Part shown: positions 41,399-49,891 of the stretch, in pieces
Layout: each line of letters begins with the position of its first letter
Position numbering within the stretch: position 1 is the stretch's first letter
Assembly (NCBI GenBank): GCA_900321965.1
Contig: ONYA01000010.1
Location: 1 to 64,000, forward strand
Length of the DNA stretch: 64,000 nt
Source: an uncultured Prevotellaceae bacterium
Lineage (GTDB): Bacteria > Bacteroidota > Bacteroidia > Bacteroidales > Bacteroidaceae
Reading direction: 5' to 3'
Program-made: the position numbers and the translations under genes
Notes under the pieces: generated by a model
Database searches by the model: none
Seen by the model: only the letters and a program-made list of their open reading frames with translations
Told to the model about the DNA's origin: nothing

Positions 41399-42172
41399 AT
41401 GGAGAGAATAGAACTAATATTCAAAATGATTGCCAAAGAGGGCTTTACCGCTCTGACATTACAAGAGATTGATAACTACATAAAAGAAATACAACATGGG
41501 AGAGAAGATTTTTCTAGATTCAATCTATCAGAGCATGCAGGACTCTGCAAGGGAGGTGCGCCTCTCATTGGGGCGTCCATCATCGCATGCTACGCGACAG
41601 CAAGCATTACAGCAGGTAGCAATGTTGAAAGCTGCCAAAGAAGCCCAGCAAACTGGGAAATAGACGAACTACAAGAAAAGCTTATAGAACAGTGGGCTAA
41701 AGCTGCAAAGCTATGGGAGGATAATTCTGAGCAAATTCTCACCGCTAAGTTTGGACCTATGATAGCACAGGGTGCAGAGGCGAAGGTATATTATCATGAA
41801 GGTGATATATCTGTGGTGAAAGAGCGTACATCTATCTATTCTACTTGGCAAAAGGCTCTTGATGCTATTGTGTTACATAATTGTCTTTTCCCTGAAACAG
41901 AGATGAAGGTAATTGGGTTCACTCGCGATAGCGATGGACTTATGCGCATAGTGCTTACCCAACCATACGTGAACTGTGAGCGATTGGCTACAAAGGAAGA
42001 AATCGATGAAATGGTGATGGCCAAGGGCTTTCGTGACAACTGGAATGGACAAGGCGTAAATTACATTTCAGATCGTTTGGCTCTCGAAGATATGCATCCG
42101 GCTAATGTGTTCATTGATAAGATTACGGAGAAACCGATCTGTATTGACTGCATTGTGAAGTTTGTGAAATAG
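41399..42172 (+). CDS. Kinase-like (polyvalent protein kinase-type) protein 2
   Basis: A 257-residue frame. The kinase-like part begins after about residue 88: LQEKLIEQWAKAAKLWEDN, GAEAKVYYHEGDISVVKERT (ATP lysine), FPETEMKVIGFTRDSDG, LALEDMHPANVFID (catalytic HPAN) and ICIDCIVKF (metal aspartate). Unlike copy 1, it keeps the HxxN motif and so may be active. The first 88 residues look composite: a plausible MERIELIFKMIAKEGFTALT opening, then a stretch that overlaps another small frame (41496-41663). The promoter is well placed for the 41399 start. Substrate unknown; such genes occur on Bacteroidota mobile elements. Confidence 0.65.
   Translation: MERIELIFKMIAKEGFTALTLQEIDNYIKEIQHGREDFSRFNLSEHAGLCKGGAPLIGASIIACYATASITAGSNVESCQRSPANWEIDELQEKLIEQWAKAAKLWEDNSEQILTAKFGPMIAQGAEAKVYYHEGDISVVKERTSIYSTWQKALDAIVLHNCLFPETEMKVIGFTRDSDGLMRIVLTQPYVNCERLATKEEIDEMVMAKGFRDNWNGQGVNYISDRLALEDMHPANVFIDKITEKPICIDCIVKFVK
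41496..41663 (+). CDS. Small helical protein (55 residues) overlapping kinase-like gene 2
   Basis: MGEKIFLDSIYQSMQDSA opens a 55-residue frame ending QQTGK just where the kinase-like homology begins. It has the same relation to the kinase-like frame (-1) as the small gene in locus 1 and a similar layout: short N-terminal helix, proline, then a basic helix. The sequence itself is only weakly similar. Probably a real overlapping gene, less certain than locus 1. Confidence 0.45.
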   Translation: MGEKIFLDSIYQSMQDSAREVRLSLGRPSSHATRQQALQQVAMLKAAKEAQQTGK

Positions 42173-42174
42173 AA

Positions 42175-42348
42175 ATGGAGGTAATATTGAACGATTATCA
42201 CAAGAAGGTGAATGCCGAAATGAGAGCACAACTTGCATACTGGAAAGAGCATCCCCTTCCACGTGAGGAGGCCCTGAGAAGATTGAGGCTCTTACGAGAA
42301 CAGCGGCTTGCAAGGCAGGCTGCTGCAAACTCTTCTGAGAAACAATAA
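42175..42348 (+). CDS. Small basic protein (57 residues), paralogue of 37797-37952
   Basis: MEVILNDYHKKVNAEMRA opens a 57-residue frame starting 2 bp after kinase-like gene 2. It shares most residues with the 51-residue protein of locus 1, including LRRLRLLREQRLA. No kinase-like frame follows this copy. Helical, arginine-rich, function unknown; likely co-translated with kinase-like gene 2. Confidence 0.7.
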   Translation: MEVILNDYHKKVNAEMRAQLAYWKEHPLPREEALRRLRLLREQRLARQAAANSSEKQ

Positions 42349-42445
42349 CAACAGCGCAATAGACAACTAAGAATTCGAAACGTCTCTTAAGCTTGGCCGC
42401 AGACAGACAAACGTAGAGAGTATCTTTTGAGAGAAGCGCCTTTTT

Positions 42446-42577
42446 AGGCGTTCTGGGCTGAAAATATATCTTGAAGAACTATTGAATTGCAAGGTTGATG
42501 TCCTGCGCATCCATAAGAACATGGACAACTACTTAATTCATCAAATTGACCGAGATGGAATCCTTATCTTTAAATGA
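42446..42577 (+). pseudogene. C-terminal remnant of an MNT nucleotidyltransferase
   Basis: GLKIYLEELLNCKVDVLR then NMDNYLIHQIDRDGILIFK-stop matches the end of MntA-type nucleotidyltransferases (typically ...LLgrKVDllr...ikkdgi.I). The GSx10DxD active-site region is absent. It is a decayed toxin-antitoxin partner between the small gene and the helicase. Confidence 0.6.
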
Positions 42578-42594
42578 CAAAAAGTCAGAGTCGG

Positions 42595-44751
42595 CTACCG
42601 CGACGCCAGCACGAGGCGTAATTCTTCCCATTGCACGTCGGGCGGACAGAGGGTTTTGATGGCGGAGAGACCGCCATCGGCGCCTACTTTGGCAACGGCT
42701 TGCTCGATGGCTTCGCGGTGTTCGGGCGATACGACGCGGGTGACATCGACCTTGCCCTCGCCGACCAGTTCGGCGAGATGGCTGAAGATGGTGTTAGGGC
42801 TGAGGCTGCGCTCGACAGCTATCTGAACGGGCGTCATGCCCTGGTTGAACAGGCGCAGCGTCACCTCGGTGGTTTTCTCCTTTGGCGGCTTCTGCGGCTT
42901 CAGGGCGCGGCGTAGCTTCTGGTCGTCGGCGGCTTCGAGCATGGCCATCTGGCGGTGCTTGAGATAACCCTCCACCGTAAAGCCCTCGTCGGCTATATGC
43001 CGTAGCAGCGTGGTGTGCAGATACCACTGCTGGCGCAGTTCGGGCAGAAGGTCGCTCAACCTGTTCTGTGCCCGCTTGTTGTTCGACTTGATGTCGGCAG
43101 ACAGCTGTATGGGCTTGACCAACAGTGCGTCGATGGTCTGTGCAAAATAGCCGGCACTGCGCTTCACACGGTCGAGGAAAGCCGCATCGTGCAATGCTTC
43201 GATAGGCATCTGGCTGATACGCTCCGTCCATTTGGCCGCCACGTTCAGCACCTGCTGGTTCAGTCCCGCGTAAGTCTGGTTGTGGAGCTGCATCAGGTCG
43301 GCGTGACTGCGCAGGAAGTACTCGGCCATCAGGCGCAACATCGCGTCTTCGGCATTGAACAGCGAACGGAAGTTGAACAGCTGCAGGAGCAGCTGCCGTT
43401 CGTACTCCTGCCGCAGTGTCGGCAGTTGGGCAATACTCTGGCGGGCCGCCTCCTCCTGATGGGCAATGTAGCCGTCGACGCGCTCGTCGTTGATGACGGC
43501 TCGCGCTTCTATAGGGGCGGCCAGCATCAGTCCTTCGAGCGTACGGCAGCGGCTCAGGGCGACGTACACCTGGCCCGGGGCAAACGACATATTGGCATCA
43601 ATCATTGCGTGGTCGAAGGTCAGTCCCTGACTCTTGTGGATAGTGATAGCCCAGGCTAAGCGCAGGGGCAGCTGATGGAAGGTGCCCTGCACGTCGGCAA
43701 CAATCTCGCGGGTCTCAGGGTTCAGCGAATAGCGTGCATTCTCCCATTCCAGCGGCTCTACCTCGATGGCCTGTTCGTCGCCTTCGCAGAGTACCAGGAC
43801 CTTCTTCTCGTCGAGGTAGGTGACACGTCCAATGCGCCCATTATAATAGCGGTGACGGCCTGTGGGGTCGTTCTTGATAAACATCACCTGGGCACCGACC
43901 TTCAGCACCAGCGTCTCTGCCGTGGGATAGCTGTATTCCGGGAAAGTCCCGTCGACGACAGCCTTATACCAGAAGACCTTGCCCGTAAGCCGTTGCAGCT
44001 CCGAGTCGTTGTAATTGTTGGCCATCTGGTTGTGGGTGGTCAGGTGGATGTAAGAAGAGCCGTCCCCCTGCGCCTTGAGGGTGAGTGGCGTGATGACCCT
44101 GCTGTTGAGCTTGGCCAGTGTCTCTGCCGAGGGATGCCCCTGACGGATGTCGTTGAGGATGGCCAGGAACGTATCGTCTTGTTGACGGTAGACCTTTTCG
44201 AGCTGGATGGTGACGTAGTCTGTCTGGCTGAGAGCCTTCGAGCCGAAGAAATAGGGCGTGTCGTAATAAGGCTTCAGCAGCCGCTCGTCTTCGGGAGTGA
44301 CGACGGGCGTCAGCTGTGCCAGGTCGCCAATCATCAGCAGCTGCACGCCGCCAAAGGGACTGTAGTGGTCGCGATATTGGCGCAGCACGTTGTCGATAGC
44401 GTCCAGCAGGTCGGCGCGCACCATTGATATCTCGTCGATAATCAGCAGGTCGATGGAGGCGATAATCTGCCGCTTCTGCTTGCTGAAGTCGAAGCGCTGC
44501 TCGGTCTTCGCTCCCGGCACGTAGGGCGACAGCGGCAACTGGAAGAACGAATGGATGGTGACGCCGCCGGCATTGATGGCGGCCACACCGGTGGGGGCCA
44601 CTACGATAGGCCGCTTGCGCGACCGTTCGACGATGGTCTTCAGGAACGTGGTCTTGCCCGTTCCGGCCTTGCCTGTCAGGAAGATGCTGCGTCCTGTGTT
44701 TTCGACAAACTCCCACGCCGTGCGCAGTTCTGGATTCCGTTCTGTATTCAT
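42595..44751 (-). CDS. Pif1/RecD-like SF1 helicase with C-terminal helix-turn-helix
   Basis: A 718-residue helicase. Walker A is GKAGTGKTTFLK (about residues 27-38), then VVAPTGVAAINAGG, Walker B IDLLIIDEISMV, the QLTPV motif, VYRQQD, and the C-terminal AWAITIHKSQGLTF and VYVALSRCRTLEGL motifs of the Pif1 family. Residues about 620-690 hold a helix-turn-helix (TLRLFNQGMTPVQIAVERSL, SPNTIFSHLAELV). It likely unwinds DNA in replication or repair. Its last codons are duplicated at 41074, marking recombination next to it. The promoter (TTTG-N20-TAAATTTG) is at 44803-44834. Confidence 0.92.
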   Translation of the reverse strand: MNTERNPELRTAWEFVENTGRSIFLTGKAGTGKTTFLKTIVERSRKRPIVVAPTGVAAINAGGVTIHSFFQLPLSPYVPGAKTEQRFDFSKQKRQIIASIDLLIIDEISMVRADLLDAIDNVLRQYRDHYSPFGGVQLLMIGDLAQLTPVVTPEDERLLKPYYDTPYFFGSKALSQTDYVTIQLEKVYRQQDDTFLAILNDIRQGHPSAETLAKLNSRVITPLTLKAQGDGSSYIHLTTHNQMANNYNDSELQRLTGKVFWYKAVVDGTFPEYSYPTAETLVLKVGAQVMFIKNDPTGRHRYYNGRIGRVTYLDEKKVLVLCEGDEQAIEVEPLEWENARYSLNPETREIVADVQGTFHQLPLRLAWAITIHKSQGLTFDHAMIDANMSFAPGQVYVALSRCRTLEGLMLAAPIEARAVINDERVDGYIAHQEEAARQSIAQLPTLRQEYERQLLLQLFNFRSLFNAEDAMLRLMAEYFLRSHADLMQLHNQTYAGLNQQVLNVAAKWTERISQMPIEALHDAAFLDRVKRSAGYFAQTIDALLVKPIQLSADIKSNNKRAQNRLSDLLPELRQQWYLHTTLLRHIADEGFTVEGYLKHRQMAMLEAADDQKLRRALKPQKPPKEKTTEVTLRLFNQGMTPVQIAVERSLSPNTIFSHLAELVGEGKVDVTRVVSPEHREAIEQAVAKVGADGGLSAIKTLCPPDVQWEELRLVLASR
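42605..42651. repeat. 47-bp direct repeat at the helicase 3' end (original copy)
   Basis: Coding sequence for the last residues of the Pif1-like helicase, matched by 41074-41120 with one difference. The two copies bracket 1.5 kb of remnants and the kinase-like locus 2. Confidence 0.85.
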
Positions 44752-44802
44752 ATCTTAGTGGTTTTCTGCTCTTTTGTATTTTCCGTCTTAATAATTTGGC
44801 CG

Positions 44803-44834
44803 CAAATTTAACGTTTGTTTTCCGAAAAACCAAA
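44803..44834 (-). promoter_or_regulatory. Pif1-like helicase promoter
   Basis: On the minus strand TTTG (44831-44834) and TAAATTTG (44803-44810), 20 bp apart. Confidence 0.7.
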
Positions 44835-44895
44835 AAATGACGTAAAATAAATGTTTATTTTTGTTAGCAGATTTCGGTAAATCACCGATTCTTTG

Positions 44896-44903
44896 TATTT
44901 TTG
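44896..44903 (+). promoter_or_regulatory. Efflux operon promoter -7 box
   Basis: TATTTTTG, 25 bp before the tolC-like start codon; the -33 element is weak. It is divergent from the helicase promoter. Confidence 0.6.
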
Positions 44904-44928
44904 CAAAGTGAAAATCGTAGAATAAAAG

Positions 44929-46284
44929 ATGAAGAAATTTTTGACGGGGGCGTTGACGCTGATGCTGACGGCATCAGTGTCGGCCCAAACTAAACTATGG
45001 ACGCTGCAGGAGTGTATTGACTATGCCATGCAGCATAACATCACGCTGCAGCGGGCCAAGCTGCAACAGCTGTCGGCCAAGGAGGACGTCAGCCAGTCGA
45101 AGGCGGCTCTGCTGCCCTCGCTCAATGCGTCGACGAGCCACAACCTCGGCTACCGTCCGTGGCAGGACTCCGGCATCACGACCGTCACCAACGGCACCGT
45201 GAACACCAAGGTTGACAAGGCGTCCTACAACGGCTCCTACGGTCTGAACGCCTCATGGACGGTGTGGAACGGCAACCGTAACCGCAACCAGGTGAAGCTG
45301 ACCCGTCTGACGGAGGAGCAGGCAGAGCTTGAAATCCAGGAGACGGCCAACTCCATTCAGGAGAAGATAGCGCAGCTCTACGTGCAGATACTCTACTTGA
45401 AGGAGGCTGTGAAGGTCAACGAGGCGAGCCTGGAGACCTCGCGGAAGAATGAGGAGCGCGGTCGCGAGATGGTCGAGGTAGGCAAGATGTCGAAGGCCGA
45501 CCTGGCCCAGCTGTCGGCCCAGCGCTCCAACGACGAGTACAACATCGTGTCGGCACAGGCACAGGTAGAGAACTACAAACTACAGCTGAAACAACTCTTG
45601 GAGATTCTCGGCGACGAGGCGTTCGACGTGGCAACTCCCGATGCCGCCATGACGACCAACGAGATGGCCCTGGCCGACGTGCCTGCACTGATGAGCGTCT
45701 ATGAGCAGGCACTGGCAACCCGCCCGGAGATACAGAGTGCCGAGATGGCCGTCAAGAGCAGCGACGTGAGCATTGACATTGCCAAGGCCGGACGTATGCC
45801 GACGGTGAGCCTGCAGGCCAGTGCCAGTGCCAGTACCAACTCGCTGGCCAACAACGACTGGAGCGACCAGATGAAGTCGAACTTCAACACCGGGGCGGGC
45901 GTCTCTGTCAGCGTGCCCATCTTCGACCAGCGTCAGACGAAGACGAATGTCAACAAGGCGCGCATCCAGAGGGAGAGCAACCTGCTGGCTCTGCAAGACC
46001 AGCAGAAGCAGCTCTATCAGACGATAGAGAACTACTGGCTCGATGCCACGACGAATCAGCAGAAGTTTCGTGCTGCCATGGCTACCGTCGAGAGCGAGCA
46101 GCAGAGCTATGACCTGTTGCAGGAGAAGTTTAATGTAGGACTGACGAACATCGTCGAGCTGATGGCAGGTAAGGACAAGCTGCTGGTGGCCAAGCAGAAC
46201 CAGCTGCAGTCGAAGTATATGACCATCTTGAACCTGCAGATGCTGAAGTTCTATAGCAGACCCACCCCCGACCCCTCCCTGTGA
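44929..46284 (+). CDS. TolC-family outer membrane efflux protein
   Basis: A 451-residue TolC homologue with a signal peptide (ALTLMLTASVSAQ). LWTLQECIDYAMQHNITLQR is the classic N-terminal motif. Long helical repeats follow (VSQSKAALLPSLNASTSHN; GLTNIVELMAGKDKLLVAKQ). It forms the outer membrane duct for the MacA/MacB-type exporter encoded next. The natural C-terminus has been replaced: after LKFYS the last residues RPTPDPSL and the stop come from a palindromic repeat. It is first in a four-gene operon. Confidence 0.94.
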   Translation: MKKFLTGALTLMLTASVSAQTKLWTLQECIDYAMQHNITLQRAKLQQLSAKEDVSQSKAALLPSLNASTSHNLGYRPWQDSGITTVTNGTVNTKVDKASYNGSYGLNASWTVWNGNRNRNQVKLTRLTEEQAELEIQETANSIQEKIAQLYVQILYLKEAVKVNEASLETSRKNEERGREMVEVGKMSKADLAQLSAQRSNDEYNIVSAQAQVENYKLQLKQLLEILGDEAFDVATPDAAMTTNEMALADVPALMSVYEQALATRPEIQSAEMAVKSSDVSIDIAKAGRMPTVSLQASASASTNSLANNDWSDQMKSNFNTGAGVSVSVPIFDQRQTKTNVNKARIQRESNLLALQDQQKQLYQTIENYWLDATTNQQKFRAAMATVESEQQSYDLLQEKFNVGLTNIVELMAGKDKLLVAKQNQLQSKYMTILNLQMLKFYSRPTPDPSL

Positions 46285-46331
46285 GGGACGAGACCCACCC
46301 CCGACCCCTCCCTGTGAGGGAGGGGAGTAGT
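46258..46331. repeat. Tandem pair of palindromic repeats at the tolC 3' end
   Basis: Two head-to-tail copies of the C/G-rich element (CCCACCCCCGACCCCTCCCT + GTGAGGGA...). The first supplies the last codons and stop of the TolC-like protein. Confidence 0.8.
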
Positions 46332-46386
46332 TACCAATGTACAGATAAAAAAATAATGTCAAACTAAAATACCCCCTAAGCTTATC

Positions 46387-46425
46387 GTTCCCCTCCTTCG
46401 CAGGGAGGGGTCAGGGGGAGAGTCT
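46387..46425. repeat. Palindromic repeat before the adaptor gene
   Basis: TTCCCCTCCTTCGCAGGGAG then GGGTCAGGGGGAG, an inverted-orientation relative of the C/G-rich element. It lies immediately upstream of the adaptor start, where it could affect ribosome access. Confidence 0.65.
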
Positions 46426-46430
46426 TATTT

Positions 46431-47630
46431 ATGATGAAGAACAAGAAACTGTGGATTGCCGTGGGCGTTGTTGCCGTGGCAGTCGTCGCTTATCTCCTGC
46501 TGTCGGGCGGCAAGAAGGAAGAGAAGGTAGAGTTTGAGACCGCCAAGGTAGAACAGGGCAATATCCAAACCTCGATTACTGCCACGGGCACCATCGAGCC
46601 GGTGACGTCGGTCACGGTGGGTACGCAGGTGTCGGGCATCGTCTCTAAGCTCTATGTAGACTACAACTCTGTCGTCAAGAAGGGGCAGGTCATTGCCGAA
46701 CTCGACAAGACCAACCTCATCAGCGAGCTGAACACGGCCAAGGCCAACCTCTCGTCGGCACAGAGCACGGCCACCTACGAGCTGTCTAATTATAATAGGT
46801 ACAAGACGCTCTACGACAAGGGACTTGTCTCGGCCGACGAATATGAGAGCGCCCTGCTGTCGTACCGCAAGGCCAAGGAGCAGGTGGTGACGGCTACGCA
46901 GAGTGTGCAGAAGGCACAGACGAACTTAGGCTATGCCACCATCACCAGTCCTATCGACGGCGTCGTGCTGTCGAAGTCGGTGGAGGAGGGGCAGACCGTG
47001 GCCGCCTCGTTCAACACGCCTGAGCTGTTCACCATTGCCCAGGACCTGACCGACATGCGCGTCATTGCCGACATCGACGAGGCCGACATCGGTGGCGTGA
47101 AGGAAGGGCAGCGCGTGTCGTTCACCGTCGATGCCTTCCCCGACGATAAGTTTGAAGGACAGGTAACACAGGTGCGCCAGCAGGCAACGACGGAGAGCAA
47201 CGTCGTCACCTACGAGGTGGTAATCTCTGCCCCGAACAACGACCTGAAGCTGAAGCCCGGTCTGACGGCCAACGTCACCATCTTTACGCTTGAGAAGAAC
47301 GGCGTGCTCGTTGCTCCCGCCAAGGCGCTGCGTTTCATGCCCAACGAGGCCCTGCTGAAGAAGGATGAAACCATCGAGGACGTTGAGGCTCCCCAGAAGT
47401 TGTGGACGAAGGAGGGCAATGTGTTCAAGGCTCACAAGGTGGAGACGGGGACGACGAACGGTATGCTGACCGAAATCGTCAGCGGTATCAGCGCCGGCAC
47501 CGAGGTGTTGGTAGACTTCTCCATCTCCGGTGGCGAGGAGGTGCAGGGACAGCAGGCCCAGAATCCCTTCATGCCGCGTCCAAGGAACAACCGCCAGCAG
47601 AGCGGCAACCAGCAACAGCAGAAGAAGTAA
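46431..47630 (+). CDS. MacA-like periplasmic adaptor (HlyD/RND family)
   Basis: A 399-residue membrane-fusion protein. The N-terminal membrane helix (LWIAVGVVAVAVVAYLLL) is followed by a lipoyl/barrel-sandwich domain (GTIEPVTSVTVGTQVSGIVS, GYATITSPIDGVVLSKSVEE), a helical hairpin and a beta-barrel (FTVDAFPDDKFEGQVTQVR). It links the MacB-type ABC transporter to the TolC duct. The proline/asparagine/glutamine-rich tail (RPRNNRQQSGNQQQQKK) is low complexity. Located between the tolC-like and ABC ATPase genes. Confidence 0.93.
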   Translation: MMKNKKLWIAVGVVAVAVVAYLLLSGGKKEEKVEFETAKVEQGNIQTSITATGTIEPVTSVTVGTQVSGIVSKLYVDYNSVVKKGQVIAELDKTNLISELNTAKANLSSAQSTATYELSNYNRYKTLYDKGLVSADEYESALLSYRKAKEQVVTATQSVQKAQTNLGYATITSPIDGVVLSKSVEEGQTVAASFNTPELFTIAQDLTDMRVIADIDEADIGGVKEGQRVSFTVDAFPDDKFEGQVTQVRQQATTESNVVTYEVVISAPNNDLKLKPGLTANVTIFTLEKNGVLVAPAKALRFMPNEALLKKDETIEDVEAPQKLWTKEGNVFKAHKVETGTTNGMLTEIVSGISAGTEVLVDFSISGGEEVQGQQAQNPFMPRPRNNRQQSGNQQQQKK

Positions 47631-47631
47631 T

Positions 47632-47702
47632 ACTACGAATTATACGAATTAAACGAATTGCCTGTCCGGCAGGATAATTCGTATAATTCGTGGAATTAGT
47701 AG
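47632..47702. repeat. AT-rich palindromic repeat between adaptor and ATPase genes
   Basis: CTACGAATTATACGAATT is complementary to the right arm AATTCGTATAATTCGTGG, with a GC core palindrome CCTGTCCGGCAGG. It contains an ACGAATT unit repeated three times on the left. A second repeat type distinct from the C/G-rich family. Confidence 0.75.
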
Positions 47703-47721
47703 TGAAAAGATAGAATAGAAT

Positions 47722-48471
47722 ATGGACAAGAAAGTAGTCATCGAACTGCAGAACGTGAAGCGCTACTTCCAGGTCGGCTCCGAGACGGTGAAGGCGCTGC
47801 GCGGTGTGTCGTTCAAGATTTACGAGGGCGAGTTCGTCACCATCCAGGGCACGTCGGGTAGCGGCAAGTCGACACTGCTCAACCAGCTCGGCTGTCTCGA
47901 CACCCCAACCTCTGGCGAGTATTTCCTCGACGGCATTTCCGTCCGTACGATGTCGAAGTCGCAGCGCGCCCACCTCAGGAATCAGAAGATAGGCTTCGTC
48001 TTCCAGAACTATAACCTGCTGGCGAAGACCACCGCCGTGGAGAATGTCGAACTGCCGCTGATGTACAATTCGAAATATAACGCCCAGCAGCGCCGCGAGG
48101 CTGCCGTCAAGGCTTTGCAGGCCGTGGGGCTGGGCGACCGTCTGGAACATAAGTCGAACCAGATGTCGGGCGGACAGATGCAGCGTGTGGCCATCGCCCG
48201 CGCACTGGTCAACAATCCCGCCGTGCTGCTGGCCGACGAGGCTACCGGTAACCTCGACACCCGTACGTCGTTCGAGATGCTCGTGCTCTTCCAGGAGTTG
48301 CACCGTCAGGGTCACACGATTATCTTCGTGACCCACAACCCGGAGATTGCCGAATATTCCTCGCGCAACATCAACCTGCGCGACGGCAAGATTCGTGAGG
48401 ACACCATCAATACGAACATCAAGTCGGCTGCCGAGGCCCTGGCCGCACTGCCGATACCACAAGACGATTAA
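47722..48471 (+). CDS. MacB-type ABC transporter ATPase
   Basis: A 249-residue ATPase of the LolD/MacB class. Walker A is GTSGSGKSTLLN, signature LSGG-like MSGGQMQRVAIARAL, and Walker B AVLLADEATGNLD with the downstream H-loop FVTHNPE. It energises the FtsX-like permease encoded 160 bp later. Substrates could be peptides, antibiotics or lipids. Confidence 0.95.
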   Translation: MDKKVVIELQNVKRYFQVGSETVKALRGVSFKIYEGEFVTIQGTSGSGKSTLLNQLGCLDTPTSGEYFLDGISVRTMSKSQRAHLRNQKIGFVFQNYNLLAKTTAVENVELPLMYNSKYNAQQRREAAVKALQAVGLGDRLEHKSNQMSGGQMQRVAIARALVNNPAVLLADEATGNLDTRTSFEMLVLFQELHRQGHTIIFVTHNPEIAEYSSRNINLRDGKIREDTINTNIKSAAEALAALPIPQDD

Positions 48472-48630
48472 AGCCCACCCCCAACCCCTCCCCAAGGGAG
48501 GGGGGCTTAAAGTGACTGGGGTGTGGAAAACGTCTCGCTATTTAATAAAAGAGTATAAACAAAATATGGAATAATCCCCCACAAATGTAACTAAGCGCCC
48601 CTCCCTTGGGGAGGGGTTGGGGGTGGGCTT
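48472..48630. repeat. Inverted pair of palindromic repeats between ATPase and permease genes
   Basis: A forward copy (48472-48509, CCCACCCCCAACCCCTCCCC...) and a reverse copy (48598-48630, ...GGGGAGGGGTTGGGGGTGGG) face each other across about 90 bp. Together they form a stem of more than 30 bp in the operon mRNA. The reverse copy ends right at the permease start codon and could hide it. Confidence 0.85.
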
Positions 48631-49845
48631 ATGAATATACTAAATCTATTTAAAGTGAGCCTCCGGGCTGTGGCCAACAACAAGATGCGGTCGTTCCTCT
48701 CGATGCTGGGTATCATCATCGGTGTGGCCGCCGTCATCATCATGATGTCTATCGGACAAGGCTCTAAAGAGAGCATCCGGCAGGAACTGTCGACGATGGG
48801 TACCAACCTGCTGACCATCCGCCCCGGTGCCGACATGCGTGGCGGTGTGCGTCAGGACCCGTCGGCCATGCAGACGCTGAAGATGGCCGACTACGAGCGT
48901 ATCCTGCGCGAGAAGCGGTTTGTGACGAAGGTATCTCCAGAGGTGACAGCCTCGGGACAGGTCATCTATGGCAACAATAACACCACGACCTCGCTCTATG
49001 GCGAATCGACAGACTATCTCGACATCAAACAGTGGAACGTCGAGGAGGGCGAGTGCTTCACCGACGAGGACATCAAGAAAGCCGCCAAGGTCGTCGTCGT
49101 CGGCACCACCATCGTCAAGGAGCTGTTTGGCAATGTCGACCCTATCGGCAAGACCATCCGTTTCAAGTCTATTCCCATGCGCATCGTCGGCGTGCTGAAG
49201 TCTAAGGGCTACAACTCGTGGGGCATGGACCAGGATAATGTGATGATAGCTCCCTACACGACGGTCATGAAGCGCATTGCCGCCCAGACGTGGTTCTCGA
49301 GCATCGTCTGCTCCGCCGTCACTGAGGAACTGAGCGACGCGGCCATCGAGGAACTGACGCAGATACTTCGTAATAACCATAAGCTGAAGGAAGATGCCGT
49401 CGACGACTTCACCATCCGCTCGCAGGCAGAGATGATGGAGACGATGTCGTCGACGATGGACACCGTGACGCTGATTCTCGTCGTAGCCGCCGCCTTCTCG
49501 CTGCTCGTCGCCGGTATTGGCATTATGAACATCATGCTCGTCTCCGTCACCGAGCGCACCAAGGAGATTGGTCTGCGCATGGCCGTTGGCGCTACCGGCC
49601 CCGTCATCTCGTTGCAGTTCCTGATAGAGTCGGTACTCATATCGGTCACGGGCGGACTGATAGGCATTCTCGTCGGTGGCGGCGTCAGCAGTCTGCTGCC
49701 CCTGATGGGAATGCCGTCGAGCGTTCCTGCCTGGTCGGTCTACGTGTCGTTCCTCGTCTGCGTTTTCATCGGCGTCCTCTTCGGCTATATTCCCGCCCAG
49801 AAGGCAGCCAATATGGATCCTATCGAGGCCATCCGCCACGAGTAG
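48631..49845 (+). CDS. MacB-type ABC transporter permease (FtsX family)
   Basis: A 404-residue permease. The first membrane helix (RSFLSMLGIIIGVAAVIIMM) is followed by a large periplasmic domain (about 45-270) and three C-terminal helices with the FtsX hallmark AFSLLVAGIGIMNIMLVSVT and ERTKEIGLRMAVGA. It works with the preceding ATPase, adaptor and TolC-like duct as a tripartite efflux system. In this organism ATPase and permease are separate genes, unlike the fused E. coli MacB. Confidence 0.94.
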   Translation: MNILNLFKVSLRAVANNKMRSFLSMLGIIIGVAAVIIMMSIGQGSKESIRQELSTMGTNLLTIRPGADMRGGVRQDPSAMQTLKMADYERILREKRFVTKVSPEVTASGQVIYGNNNTTTSLYGESTDYLDIKQWNVEEGECFTDEDIKKAAKVVVVGTTIVKELFGNVDPIGKTIRFKSIPMRIVGVLKSKGYNSWGMDQDNVMIAPYTTVMKRIAAQTWFSSIVCSAVTEELSDAAIEELTQILRNNHKLKEDAVDDFTIRSQAEMMETMSSTMDTVTLILVVAAAFSLLVAGIGIMNIMLVSVTERTKEIGLRMAVGATGPVISLQFLIESVLISVTGGLIGILVGGGVSSLLPLMGMPSSVPAWSVYVSFLVCVFIGVLFGYIPAQKAANMDPIEAIRHE

Positions 49846-49891
49846 CACTATTCGTGGCTCCAACGACTTTATTTTCTTTTTTATAAAAAAG

